This document shows positions 29,416-37,918 of a stretch of 39,202 nucleotides of DNA, piece by piece. This DNA is from a virus: positions 1 through 39,202 of IMG/VR virus record IMGVR_UViG_3300008735_001079; one strand, 5' to 3'. Under the pieces are notes generated by a model. That model did no database searches and was not told the DNA's origin. It saw only the letters and a program-made list of their open reading frames with translations. Each line of letters begins with the position of its first letter. Position 1 is the first letter of the stretch. The translations under genes were made by a program, and so were the position numbers.

Positions 29416-32137
29416 TACAGATATATTTAAAAAACTTTTCGTCCACAGGGACGATGTCTATGCTATACAGCAGACAAAAGGTTCTTATATTCCAGTAAAA
29501 GAGCCTATTGATGAAGATATAATAGAAGCACATTTGACTGGACGACAGACAATAGGATTGTACCAAGTGAAGCCGGAAGAGAATACCATTAAATGGGCTT
29601 GCTTAGACATAGACCTAACTAAATCAGTGTGGAGTAGTGAAAGTTTTAATATCGAAGACTGGAAGGATAAGTTATTAGAACAGGCAGAGATTTCAAAAAA
29701 ACTTCTTAGCAATAAGGGGATACCATCTTATATTGAGTTTTCAGGAAATAAAGGTTACCATGTATGGGTTTTCTTTGAAAATCCGGTTCCGTCTAGTATC
29801 ATAAAGAGTGGTTTTGAAAGTATATTTTCAAATATGCGCCCTACCGCAAACGGGATTGAGTGGGAGATATTCCCTAAACAAACTCAAGTAAATAAAGGAT
29901 CTTTTGGAAATCTCGTAAAAGGGCCGAACGGGTATCATCATAAGTCTAAAGTCTTTAGTGAATTTATAGATAATTTATCAGTAAGTACTATTGACTACGC
30001 TGATACTATGTCATTTTCTAATGAGTCAGCCCCTTATACGGAACCTCTAAAAAAATGCGAAGCTTTGCAAAATATGTGGGATACGTGTTTAGAGCAAGAA
30101 GAGTCCCCTAACTTTTTTAACGAAATAGTTGGGTACATGTTTACTAATATGGGGAAGGAGGCTGAAAGATACGCCACACAAAACTTCTTTAGCAGAATGA
30201 AGAACTATGATTCGGAGTTGACAAAAAAGAATATAGGAGTTATGAAGACAAAGATGCGTGAAGAGGGAGAAGGTTACCTTCCTATAACGTGTGAAAAGCT
30301 TCAAGACGGAAAGTATGGTAGCATCTGTTCTCAAAAATGCTCGGCTATTGGAAGAGCAAAAAGTCCTATAGCTTTCTACCACTGGTCCACCCAAGAAAAA
30401 GAAGTTGATATAAATGCTTTAGATAAATCAGATTTTCTTTTTCAGAGAGGGAACTCATATTACGAAAGACTTCCAGGTAAGGAAGATACAAAAATAAAAA
30501 AACTTTCAAGTTTTACAATGGATATAACTAAAGATACTACAATTAGTACAGGCATGCCTGAGTATGACAAAAGATTATTTGAGGGGGTTATAAAGAAGAA
30601 GAAGGATGATATAGACTTCGAAATTTCTTCGGATGACTTTTCTAATGACGAGAAATTAAAAGCTTTCATCTATAAGGCTTTAGGGCCAAATAAACTATTA
30701 ATAGATAATATACAATCTATTAAAACTGCTATTCAAAAGTATGCAGATGCAGAGCCTGTATTCATACTAAAGCAGTTTGGATTTAATGATTTAAAGGGCA
30801 GCGATAAGTATCCGTACAAGTATATGAGTCCGTCAGTTATTGTAGATAAAGACGGTATAAGAAGTAATGACGACACGTTGGTTAGCTTAGAAGGGGAAGA
30901 ATTTGCGGAGTGTTTAGATCTACAAAAAATAGACGATGAAACTTTTATCGCATTAAAAAAACATATACAAGAGGATTTAATAAAAGTTGTAAATGAAGAA
31001 GTCACCTATGGTGCTTTATCCTTTACATTCTTACCAATCTTATTCCCGTTTTTAGAAGGAGATAGAACAAAGTTTACTTACTTTGTTAGAGGGGAATCAG
31101 GAACAGGAAAGTCATATACAATGCAAGCATTCCAAAACTTTTACGGTGAGTTTGACTCTGTACCGACTTGGAGTTCCACAGCTAATTCCTTGGGGAGGAT
31201 AGGGTATTTTATGAAAGATTCTTTATTTATGATTGATGACTTTAAAAAGAGAATGTTCAATAAGCCGGGAGCTTTTGATGGTGCCTTAACCCTTATGCAA
31301 AACTACGCAGATAACACAGCTAGGTCAAGGATGAATGCTAATATGGAACTAGCAAAAACATTCGTTGTCAAAGGGTGGCTAGCATCCACTGGTGAGGATA
31401 CACCGTCCGGTGAAGCTTCAAATCTTGCAAGGTTAATACCAGTTACGTGTAACACAAAGTATAAAGACATGGTTCGTGGTAAAAGAATCCAAGAGATGAA
31501 AAAATTCTACCCAGGATTTACGGCTAGATATATGCACCATTTATTTAATGTAGCACCTGTACTATTAAATAAAGTAATGCAAGATAATATGGATCATTTT
31601 TATAAGAAAGTAGGCGGGCAGTCAAACGATATTAGAATAGCTAGAAATGTTTCATTGTTAGCAACAAGTTTTAAATTTATATCGGACTTTCTTTGGAGTA
31701 AGAAAAAGGCAATAGAAGCGCAAGAAACTTTTATGCGTATTCTTGATGTACAAATCATGGACGTAGCATCGGAAGCTGCAGAAGAGTTGGCATCTGATAG
31801 ATTTTTAAAAGGTTTACAGGAATTAATGTCCAGCAACAAGGTAAGGATGTTACCAAATTATATGGAGGATGTCGAAGAAAATAACCATACACCTATAATC
31901 GGGTACTGGGGATCGCACAAAGAGACTAAGGAACCTGTAGGGTACTTAGTAGTTAACTTAGCTTTTAAAGAAATACAGTCATTTTTAAGAGCTTCAAATG
32001 AAAGTTTAACTCACACAAAGAAAGCTATAATACATGAGCTTTATGAGAATGGAATGATATATAATAAAACAGTACAGTCAAGAAAAATGCGCGGTAGGTC
32101 TGTACGAGTAATAATAGTAAAACCAGGTTATTTATAA
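29402..32137 (+). CDS. Primase-helicase (AEP-type primase fused to P-loop ATPase)
   Basis: 911 aa. The N-terminal domain resembles the archaeo-eukaryotic primase of TOTE-type systems: HLTGRQTIGLYQV, then CLDID (Asp69 and Asp71, metal binding) and FSGNKGYHVWVFFE (Ser114 and His120). A Cys cluster (CEKLQDG, ICSQKCSAIG) near residue 305 may bind zinc. The C-terminal half has Walker A GESGTGKS (~564-571) and Walker B LFMIDDFK (~613), and a segment GEASNLARLIPVTC typical of phage replicative helicases. It probably primes and unwinds at the fork. Its end overlaps the next start (TAATG). Confidence 0.88.
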   Translation: MGKISTDIFKKLFVHRDDVYAIQQTKGSYIPVKEPIDEDIIEAHLTGRQTIGLYQVKPEENTIKWACLDIDLTKSVWSSESFNIEDWKDKLLEQAEISKKLLSNKGIPSYIEFSGNKGYHVWVFFENPVPSSIIKSGFESIFSNMRPTANGIEWEIFPKQTQVNKGSFGNLVKGPNGYHHKSKVFSEFIDNLSVSTIDYADTMSFSNESAPYTEPLKKCEALQNMWDTCLEQEESPNFFNEIVGYMFTNMGKEAERYATQNFFSRMKNYDSELTKKNIGVMKTKMREEGEGYLPITCEKLQDGKYGSICSQKCSAIGRAKSPIAFYHWSTQEKEVDINALDKSDFLFQRGNSYYERLPGKEDTKIKKLSSFTMDITKDTTISTGMPEYDKRLFEGVIKKKKDDIDFEISSDDFSNDEKLKAFIYKALGPNKLLIDNIQSIKTAIQKYADAEPVFILKQFGFNDLKGSDKYPYKYMSPSVIVDKDGIRSNDDTLVSLEGEEFAECLDLQKIDDETFIALKKHIQEDLIKVVNEEVTYGALSFTFLPILFPFLEGDRTKFTYFVRGESGTGKSYTMQAFQNFYGEFDSVPTWSSTANSLGRIGYFMKDSLFMIDDFKKRMFNKPGAFDGALTLMQNYADNTARSRMNANMELAKTFVVKGWLASTGEDTPSGEASNLARLIPVTCNTKYKDMVRGKRIQEMKKFYPGFTARYMHHLFNVAPVLLNKVMQDNMDHFYKKVGGQSNDIRIARNVSLLATSFKFISDFLWSKKKAIEAQETFMRILDVQIMDVASEAAEELASDRFLKGLQELMSSNKVRMLPNYMEDVEENNHTPIIGYWGSHKETKEPVGYLVVNLAFKEIQSFLRASNESLTHTKKAIIHELYENGMIYNKTVQSRKMRGRSVRVIIVKPGYL

Positions 32138-32892
32138 TGGAAATACACCCGTTGTATAGTAGCAGCTCTGGTAATTGTTGTAAAGTGGCCTCTTCGGAGG
32201 CTACTTTGCTAATAGACGCAGGAGTTAGTTACAAGAGAATACTTGAGGCATCTGAAGAAGATGACTTAGAAATATCAGCCCTTTTTATAACGCATGAACA
32301 TCATGATCATGTTGCAGGAGCAGGGGTTGTAGGAAGGAAACAAGGATGCCCTATTTATATACCAGAGGAATCATTCATTGCAAAGGAAAAAATATTTAAA
32401 AATTGTGATGTACAATTCATAGGAGGTGGGGATGAGATTAAAGTAGGAGATATGCTAGTAAAAGCATATACTACTAAACACGACAGTAAAGCTAGTTTAG
32501 GATATACAATTACAGATACTACCTCAAATAAAAAGTTTGGATACTTAACTGACTCAGGTAGTATATCAAAAGTAATGAGAGTAGCTTTAGAGTCTTGTAA
32601 CGCATACTTTCTAGAGGCTGACTATGACCAGCAGATGCTGGACGATTATGAAAAATATGATGAGCTACTTAAGATGAGAATATCAGGTCCTTTCGGACAT
32701 TTAGGTAACCATCAAATATCAGAGTATATAGAAAATGATGTTAACCTAGAAAAAGTAGAATGGATTGCATTTGGACACTTGAGTTCTAGGACTAACACTC
32801 CTGACATAGTATTAGAATTGATGAAAAATACCTTTCCAAGGTTTGAAAGTTTGTTTTTAGTAGCACCACTATCAGAACCGTTGTTGCTTTAA
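32137..32892 (+). CDS. Metallo-beta-lactamase-fold nuclease (YycJ/WalJ-like)
   Basis: 251 aa. The MBL motif THEHHDH (residues 52-58) is preceded by LLIDAGVS. Other family features are SLGYTI with GYLTDSGSIS (metal Asp) and FLEADYDQQML, LKMRISGPFGHLGNHQ, which parallel the ESNHD and GHLSN segments of WalJ-type proteins. These are metal-dependent hydrolases, several with 5'-3' exonuclease activity. It sits between primase-helicase and an exonuclease, consistent with DNA processing. The start overlaps the primase stop. Confidence 0.85.
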   Translation: MEIHPLYSSSSGNCCKVASSEATLLIDAGVSYKRILEASEEDDLEISALFITHEHHDHVAGAGVVGRKQGCPIYIPEESFIAKEKIFKNCDVQFIGGGDEIKVGDMLVKAYTTKHDSKASLGYTITDTTSNKKFGYLTDSGSISKVMRVALESCNAYFLEADYDQQMLDDYEKYDELLKMRISGPFGHLGNHQISEYIENDVNLEKVEWIAFGHLSSRTNTPDIVLELMKNTFPRFESLFLVAPLSEPLLL

Positions 32893-32901
32893 TTAAATGA
32901 A

Positions 32902-32945
32902 TTAGTTATATTAAAGAGAGAAGTAAATAAAATTAATATAACTAA
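32902..32945. repeat. 13-bp perfect inverted repeat in an intergenic gap
   Basis: TTAGTTATATTAA (32902-32914) and TTAATATAACTAA (32933-32945) are perfect complements around an 18-base purine-rich loop. It lies in the 68-base gap between the MBL nuclease and exonuclease genes. No T-run follows the stem, so it is not a standard terminator. It could be a protein-binding operator, an RNA processing site or a start-site control element for the exonuclease. Confidence 0.6.
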
Positions 32946-32960
32946 AAATCATAAAATTAA

Positions 32961-33617
32961 ATGGAAACTATTACTTTCGATATAGAAACAATACCGCAAA
33001 CAAAACTAACAGATATTCAACAATACGAGTTGGATAAAAAGTTAGAGAGAAGGTTTGCTAATTCCGACGAACCTACCGCTGAGGAATACGAATCAGCTAA
33101 GTCTTTAATAATGGGAACTAATCCATATTTTGGAGAAATAGTGTGTATAGGTCTCATGAAAACAACTTCAGATGGGAAATACGATACTATAGGATTAGTG
33201 GGGGATGAGAAAGATATTTTATCTAGATTTTGGAAAATAGTGTCAGGCTTTAGAGGTCTGTTCATATCATTCAACGGACTGTCTTTTGACGTGCCTTGGA
33301 TTATAAAAAGATCAATGAAGCATGACTTGAAAGCTACAAACCAAAGCTTTTTAAATACTAAAAAATTCTTCAAGTACCCTCATTGGGATGTTCACGTTAT
33401 CATGGCTGACTATGATAGATTTAAAGGTGCAAGCCTAAGACTAACTTGTGATCATCTAGGAATACCGTCTCCAAAAGAAGAAGAAATAACAGCAGAAAAC
33501 GTCTCCGTTGCGTACAGAGACGGAAGAATACAAGAAATAAAAGAGTACTGTTTAAGAGATGTTCAAGCAACGTATAATGCGTACTTAATATCAAAAAATT
33601 ATACTTTTATAAAGTAG
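32961..33617 (+). CDS. PolB-like 3'-5' exonuclease
   Basis: 218 aa. Exonuclease motifs are complete: Exo I FDIET (Asp7, Glu9), Exo II FNGLSFDVPWI, and Exo III YCLRDVQATYNAY (Tyr196, Asp200). The size and the sequence around DVHVIMADYDRFKGASLRLTCD fit the predicted PolB-associated exonuclease family that stands apart from a polymerase. It would remove mismatched or free 3' ends during phage replication or recombination. It starts after an A-rich leader with no ribosome site and ends at TAG 33617. Confidence 0.88.
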   Translation: METITFDIETIPQTKLTDIQQYELDKKLERRFANSDEPTAEEYESAKSLIMGTNPYFGEIVCIGLMKTTSDGKYDTIGLVGDEKDILSRFWKIVSGFRGLFISFNGLSFDVPWIIKRSMKHDLKATNQSFLNTKKFFKYPHWDVHVIMADYDRFKGASLRLTCDHLGIPSPKEEEITAENVSVAYRDGRIQEIKEYCLRDVQATYNAYLISKNYTFIK

Positions 33618-33625
33618 AACAAAAA

Positions 33626-33637
33626 TAACCAAGAAAA
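33626..33637 (+). promoter_or_regulatory. TAACCAAGAAAA leader motif, copy 1
   Basis: The 12-mer TAACCAAGAAAA lies 3 bases before the ATG at 33641. An identical copy lies 4 bases before the ATG at 38618. Both starts lack a classical Shine-Dalgarno, so the motif may serve translation initiation or a shared regulator. Confidence 0.35.
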
Positions 33638-33640
33638 CTA

Positions 33641-34579
33641 ATGAGCTTATTTGAAAAAGCGAAGCCTAGAGCTGAGAGGCTAAAAATGCTTGTGTATGGT
33701 GCATCTGGAACTGGAAAATCTGTAGTAAGTTTACACTTTCCTAAGCCGGCTGTTATCGACACAGAAAGAGGGACTGAGCATTACGGGGAGTACTTCGACT
33801 TCCACCGTATCCAAACAGTGAGTCCTAAGCAAGTAAACAAAGCAGTAGATGAGCTACTAAAGGATCCTACAGGTTTTAAAACTTTTGTAATTGATTCGTT
33901 TAGTAATTTATACGACTCTATCATAGAAAAACAAGTAGCTAAAATGCGAGTAAAGTCAGGTAACCCTAATTATGAAATTAGGCCACTTGACTACAAGTTT
34001 ATCAAGTCTGATGTTAAAATCTTAATAACAAAGATGCTTTCGTTAGATATGAATATAATAGTTACAGCTAAATCCAAACCTTTGTATAGTACAGACAAAG
34101 ATGAATTTATGCAAGTAATAGGAACTACTCCAGAAGGGCCTAAAGATTTGCCCTATCATTTTGATATTGTGCTTGAATTATACACAGATGAAAACGGTAA
34201 TCACATGGCTAAAATGGTAAAAGATAGGACTAATAAACTTCCACATGAGTTCGAATTTAATTACAAATCTTTCACCCAATATATTGGGATAGAAGGCTTA
34301 GAAAGGGAAGCGGTAGTATTCAATCAACAACAAAACTTAGAGCAGAATGAAAGTATGAGTAGAAGTGTTGACATAGAGTACAAAGGAAAAGAGCTAAAGA
34401 CGGCTGGTGTAAAGGCAGATACTTTAGAGAAACTTGAGAAAGCTGCTAGCAGCATGGACCAAAAGGATTTAAAAAAGAAACTAAAAGCTGATTACATGGT
34501 AACTAGCGTACTTGATCTTAAGCAAGATGAAGCCGAGTTACTATTGTCAGACTTAACAACTAAAACCAATAATAAATAA
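33641..34579 (+). CDS. RecA/Sak4-like phage nucleotide-binding ATPase
   Basis: 312 aa. Walker A YGASGTGKS (Gly20-Ser27) and Walker B TFVIDSFSNLYD (Asp85) fit the AAA_24/Sak4 group of RecA-like proteins that assist single-strand annealing in phages. DTERG after the first beta strand is a further family feature. The last ~90 residues are charged and likely linker or partner-binding. It is followed directly (TAATG overlap) by a DUF669 protein, the usual partner in phages, thought to be a single-strand binding protein. Confidence 0.85.
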   Translation: MSLFEKAKPRAERLKMLVYGASGTGKSVVSLHFPKPAVIDTERGTEHYGEYFDFHRIQTVSPKQVNKAVDELLKDPTGFKTFVIDSFSNLYDSIIEKQVAKMRVKSGNPNYEIRPLDYKFIKSDVKILITKMLSLDMNIIVTAKSKPLYSTDKDEFMQVIGTTPEGPKDLPYHFDIVLELYTDENGNHMAKMVKDRTNKLPHEFEFNYKSFTQYIGIEGLEREAVVFNQQQNLEQNESMSRSVDIEYKGKELKTAGVKADTLEKLEKAASSMDQKDLKKKLKADYMVTSVLDLKQDEAELLLSDLTTKTNNK

Positions 34580-35010
34580 TGGGTATTAATTTTAAAGAAG
34601 TAGGAGAAACTCAGAAGAGTGGGGACGGATTCGAACCGTTGCCAGAAGGACGTTATAACTTAGTAGTAGAAAACGCTGAGTTAACGACAGCATCGACTGG
34701 TAATGAGATGATAAAAACTACATTTCACGTAACAGAAGGTAGCTTTAAGAACAGGAAATTATGGAGCAATTTTGTTTTGACTCCTAAAGCTTATGGATTC
34801 TTATTTGGGTTCTTACGAGCAGCTGGTAGCGATCTAGTTACTCAGGAAGATGTAGAACCAAACGATATAGCAGCCGGACTTGTTGGATTGAAAGTATCAG
34901 CGTACACCGAGCCGGGGAAGACTCCAAACGGTAACCCTACAAACCCTTTATCTAAATATAGAGAAGTTACTCAGGGCGAAGAGCTGACTGGGGCAAGTTT
35001 ATTTGAGTAG
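34579..35010 (+). CDS. DUF669 protein, probable single-strand DNA-binding partner
   Basis: 143 aa. GFEPLPEGRYNLVVENAELT, IKTTFHVTEGSFKNRKLWSNF and a C-terminal EELTGASLFE give the DUF669 pattern, an OB-like fold with an acidic C-terminal tip. DUF669 genes stand next to Sak4-type ATPases in many phages and are inferred to be SSB-like. It ends at TAG 35010, 24 bases before the terminator, and closes the replication operon. Confidence 0.82.
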   Translation: MGINFKEVGETQKSGDGFEPLPEGRYNLVVENAELTTASTGNEMIKTTFHVTEGSFKNRKLWSNFVLTPKAYGFLFGFLRAAGSDLVTQEDVEPNDIAAGLVGLKVSAYTEPGKTPNGNPTNPLSKYREVTQGEELTGASLFE

Positions 35011-35033
35011 TATCTTGTAACAAAGCAGTTTAT

Positions 35034-35063
35034 AGGCGGGTGTATTTTATGCCCGCCTTTTTT
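35034..35063 (+). terminator. Rho-independent terminator after the replication operon
   Basis: A 7-bp stem AGGCGGG (35034-35040) with CCCGCCT (35052-35058) and an 11-base loop is followed by six T. It is the only clear intrinsic terminator in the window. It divides the block without TGA codons from the downstream genes in which two TGA=Trp codons occur. Confidence 0.9.
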
Positions 35064-35089
35064 AAATTAAAAAACAAAAGATATTTAAT

Positions 35090-35395
35090 ATGAATGAGAA
35101 AGAGATAAAGGAAGCTGAAGATAAATTAAAATTAATTGAAAACGGTCTGAAAGAAAAAGCAGAAGAAATTGATGGTAGAGAAGCCTCTGTTAAAGAACAA
35201 GAGGAAAATATCTTAAAAAAAGAGAAGAAGTTATTAGAAACTTTAGGAGTAGTGGACTCTAGTTCTTCTTTTTCTGAGACTGTAAGTATTGTTAATAATT
35301 TATATAATTCATATGTTGCTATAAGTGGTAATGACGATGGCCTTATAGATACAATACAAAAAATAATTGACGCAAGAAAAGCTTTTAATAACTAA
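35090..35395 (+). CDS. Small coiled-coil protein, unknown function
   Basis: 101 aa. Residues 1-50 are almost all Glu, Lys, Leu and Ala and predict a coiled coil (EKEIKEAEDKLKLIENGLK). The rest (VSIVNNLYNSYVAISGNDD) is a short helical tail. First gene after the terminator, with an A-rich leader. No family is recognised. Confidence 0.65.
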   Translation: MNEKEIKEAEDKLKLIENGLKEKAEEIDGREASVKEQEENILKKEKKLLETLGVVDSSSSFSETVSIVNNLYNSYVAISGNDDGLIDTIQKIIDARKAFNN

Positions 35396-35405
35396 GGTCA
35401 TTGAT

Positions 35406-36095
35406 ATGAGTATATGGGCTTCGTTGTCAAAAAAATACAAATACGATAGCGTAGAAAAACTGAAATTAACAATAGGTATACCTACTATTAATCAGGCTGA
35501 CTTATTGGAGGAGAGCTTGCAAGATATCTCAAAAAATATGGGTGATGTACAAGAAGTTATAATAGTAGATAATGGAAATCAAAATTTTAATATACCTAAT
35601 AATTTAAAGGATAAAACCCACATACATAAACCTGGAAAAAATTTAGGGGTGTCTGCTAGTTGGAATTATATTATAAATAAATTCGCTTCTACTGGAGGTC
35701 ACCTAGCTATTCTAAACGACGATATAATATGGGGCAAAAGTCTTAGTCAAGTACAGTCCGTACTAGATGAGGTTGGAGATTACAACGTGCTGACTATGGG
35801 GGCATGTTGGTCATGTTTCTTTATATCTAAAGAGTGCATCAATAAAATAGGGTTATTTGACACTAAATTTTATCCCGCTTATTTTGAGGACAATGATTAC
35901 GCTTATAGATTAAAATTAAATGATACAGAGCACAGTAATATAAAAGGCCTGGATCCCTTGGTTTATCGAAAGTCAATGACAATTAAAAAAGACCCGAACT
36001 TGAATAAAGATTTTAGCTCTAATAGGAGGTACTTCATTCAAAAATGAGGCGGACTTCCAGGTCAAGAAAAGTTTAAAAAACCTTTTAATAAATAA
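35406..36095 (+). CDS. GT2-family glycosyltransferase (TGA=Trp)
   Basis: 229 aa when TGA 36045-36047 is read as Trp214. The GT-A pattern is clear: LTIGIPTINQADLLEESL, VIIVDNGNQ, GKNLGVSASWNYII, LAILNDDIIW (DD metal motif) and YFEDNDYAYRLK (catalytic ED). The end reads FIQKWGGLPGQEKFKKPFNK, in which the TGA gives the Trp of the KWGG-P-E-F motif seen in related phage glycosyltransferases. That favours Trp over Gly. The start is ATG 35406, since a TTG upstream lies in the previous gene. It probably modifies phage DNA, virion proteins or host glycans. Confidence 0.85.
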
Positions 36096-36096
36096 C

Positions 36097-36768
36097 ATGA
36101 CTTACTGGGACTTATTAATTGACAAAGTAGGGTACACACAAATGCTCCCAACACTACACGTTATTACAAGAACGTCTGGTAGGCCGAAATTTTTTAGTAC
36201 GTGCTATAGTAGCGTAAAAGAACAGTCATACCCATATATAAGACACTTAGTTACGTCAGACGATCCTTTAGATACTTACGTAAATTCTTATAATGATGTT
36301 AAACTTTTAAAATTAAAAAAAGAAGATTTCAAACATTATAACTTATATCTAAATGTGGCTATGGAGATGGTTCCTAATAATGATTATGTATGTTTTCTAG
36401 ATGATGATGATTACTATACATCAAAAGATTCGTTGTCTACAGCAATGGGTATGTTACTGGAGCATAAAAAAGATATAATTTTTTGGAAGGTACGAGCTGC
36501 TGGTGGCACAGTTCCAAACAATAGCTACTGGAAAAAACCGTTAGTTTTAGGACAAATATCCATGATAGGGTTCATAGTAAAGAAATCTTTTATAGAAAGT
36601 ACGTTATTTCCAGATAAGGGGTGTGGAGATTTTCATTTCATACACGATCTTATGAAGGGGAGATGGGGAGAAAGAAACGCCTTATGGGTAGATAAAGTGC
36701 TATCATCGACAACAGAGCACCAAAGAGCTGGTAGAGGCAGAAGAGTTGATAAAAAAGATAACAATTAA
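36097..36768 (+). CDS. GT-A fold glycosyltransferase
   Basis: 223 aa. LHVITRTSGRPKFFSTCYSS and EQSYPYIRHLVTSDDP give the nucleotide-sugar half, and YVCFLDDDDYYTS carries the acidic metal motif. GQISMIGFIVKKSF and CGDFHFIHDLMKG form the acceptor half. It starts 1 base after the preceding glycosyltransferase, so the two are probably co-translated. Its sugar and acceptor are unknown. All five Trp codons are TGG. Confidence 0.85.
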   Translation: MTYWDLLIDKVGYTQMLPTLHVITRTSGRPKFFSTCYSSVKEQSYPYIRHLVTSDDPLDTYVNSYNDVKLLKLKKEDFKHYNLYLNVAMEMVPNNDYVCFLDDDDYYTSKDSLSTAMGMLLEHKKDIIFWKVRAAGGTVPNNSYWKKPLVLGQISMIGFIVKKSFIESTLFPDKGCGDFHFIHDLMKGRWGERNALWVDKVLSSTTEHQRAGRGRRVDKKDNN

Positions 36769-36782
36769 TTACAGAGATATAA

Positions 36783-37274
36783 ATGATAGATAAAAGAAAT
36801 TTAGGTGGATGGGCTATTAGTGAAGAACTTCTTTATCACATAGAGCAATTAGTACCGAAAGGAAGCACAATACTTGAGTTAGGTAGCGGTACAGGTACTA
36901 AGGAATTAGTTAAAAACTATGAGGTGTACTCTATAGAACATAATAAAGAATGGGTAAACTTTTGCAAAGATAGCAACTATATTTATGCGCCTATAAGAGA
37001 GTATAACGATTATTCTTGGTATGATGTGTCTATTTTAAAAAATACTTTGCCAAAAAATTATGATCTGATAGTAATAGATGGGCCTCCTGGAAGTATTGGA
37101 AGGATAGGATTTTTAAAAAATATTGATATATTTAATGTACGTGTTCCTATCATAGTAGATGATACGAATAGGATACGCGAGATGGAACTTTGTAATTCTT
37201 TAGAAGAGTTACTGAGCAAGAAAGCCAGTCACTATATTTACCCAGAGGCAGAGAAAGGATACTCAGTGCTATAA
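36783..37274 (+). CDS. SAM-dependent methyltransferase-like protein
   Basis: 163 aa. ILELGSGTGTKELVKNYEVY carries the glycine-rich SAM loop with an acidic residue after the next strand (YSIEHNKEWV). DLIVIDGPPGSIGR is a motif IV-like strand and VPIIVDDTNR a later strand. Small-molecule or sugar methylation fits its place between glycosyltransferases and a sulfotransferase-like gene. The substrate is unknown. Confidence 0.75.
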   Translation: MIDKRNLGGWAISEELLYHIEQLVPKGSTILELGSGTGTKELVKNYEVYSIEHNKEWVNFCKDSNYIYAPIREYNDYSWYDVSILKNTLPKNYDLIVIDGPPGSIGRIGFLKNIDIFNVRVPIIVDDTNRIREMELCNSLEELLSKKASHYIYPEAEKGYSVL

Positions 37275-37319
37275 AGCGAAAATAAACTAACTAGAAACTT
37301 AAATTACAGGGGAGATAGT

Positions 37320-37915
37320 ATGAAATTTATAATTACAGGAACAGGGAGATCTGGAACCGGTTTTACTTACAAAACTTTAGAGCTGAACGGGTTTAAAAGT
37401 GGGCATGAAGCTGTTTTTACTCATACCAAAGATACCTTAAAGAATATTAAAGATTATGATTGTGATGTTAGTTGGTTAGCAGCTCCTTTTTTAGCAAATT
37501 ACGATATCCCAAAGTTTCATGTGGTAAGAAATCCAGTGAAAGTGATTGAAAGCTGAGTAACTAGAAAATTTTTTATGAAAAAAAGTGATCCTCATTATTC
37601 GTTTTTAGTACAGCATCTGCCAGAACTAAAAAAAGTGCAAGATCCAGTGGAGCAGGCAATTTTTCATGTCGCGAATTGGAGCAAAAAAATATCTAAAATT
37701 ATTCCAGAATATTATAAACTGGAGCATGACATACCAAAATTGCTAAAAAAACTTGGGGTATCATCTAATACGAATTTATATTTAAATCAGAAATATAATA
37801 CAAATATACCGTCAAAACAAAAATATGAGTTAAAAAAATAGACGTATCATCTAAATATTGGAATATGCTCTTACAGCACGCTGAAACTTACAGATACGAC
37901 ATAACTATTAAATAA
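37320..37915 (+). CDS. Sulfotransferase-like protein (TGA=Trp and possible -1 frameshift)
   Basis: TGA at 37554-37556 is read as Trp79 (VIESWVTRKFF). TGTGRSGTGF at the start is the PAPS-binding P-loop and VVRNPVKVIESW the second PAPS-binding segment. The zero frame ends at TAG 37839 after TTA AAA AAA. A -1 shift on the A7 run (37832-37838) continues as IDVSSKYWNMLLQHAETYRY to TAA 37915, which looks like the natural family C-terminus and ends 4 bases before the next gene. Length is 173 aa without and 198 aa with the shift. AGGGGAG is a good ribosome site. It may sulfate a glycan made by the neighbouring genes. Confidence 0.75.
37832..37838 (+). other. A AAA AAA heptamer, possible frameshift site or indel
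   Basis: The zero frame reads TTA AAA AAA TAG, which makes A AAA AAA a slippery heptamer in the right phase directly before the stop. The -1 frame carries 25 residues of plausible coding sequence. A homopolymer error in the assembly would give the same picture. Confidence 0.5.
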
Positions 37916-37918
37916 AAA

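Noticed and set aside
586-37556. TGA read as glycine (Gracilibacteria-type code 25)
   Set aside because: Trp fits the motif positions better (KWGG in the glycosyltransferase, YKWEL in the PKD-like domain). Gly codons GGN are plentiful, whereas the recoded genes mix TGG and TGA in Trp-rich stretches such as the end of the 635-aa protein.
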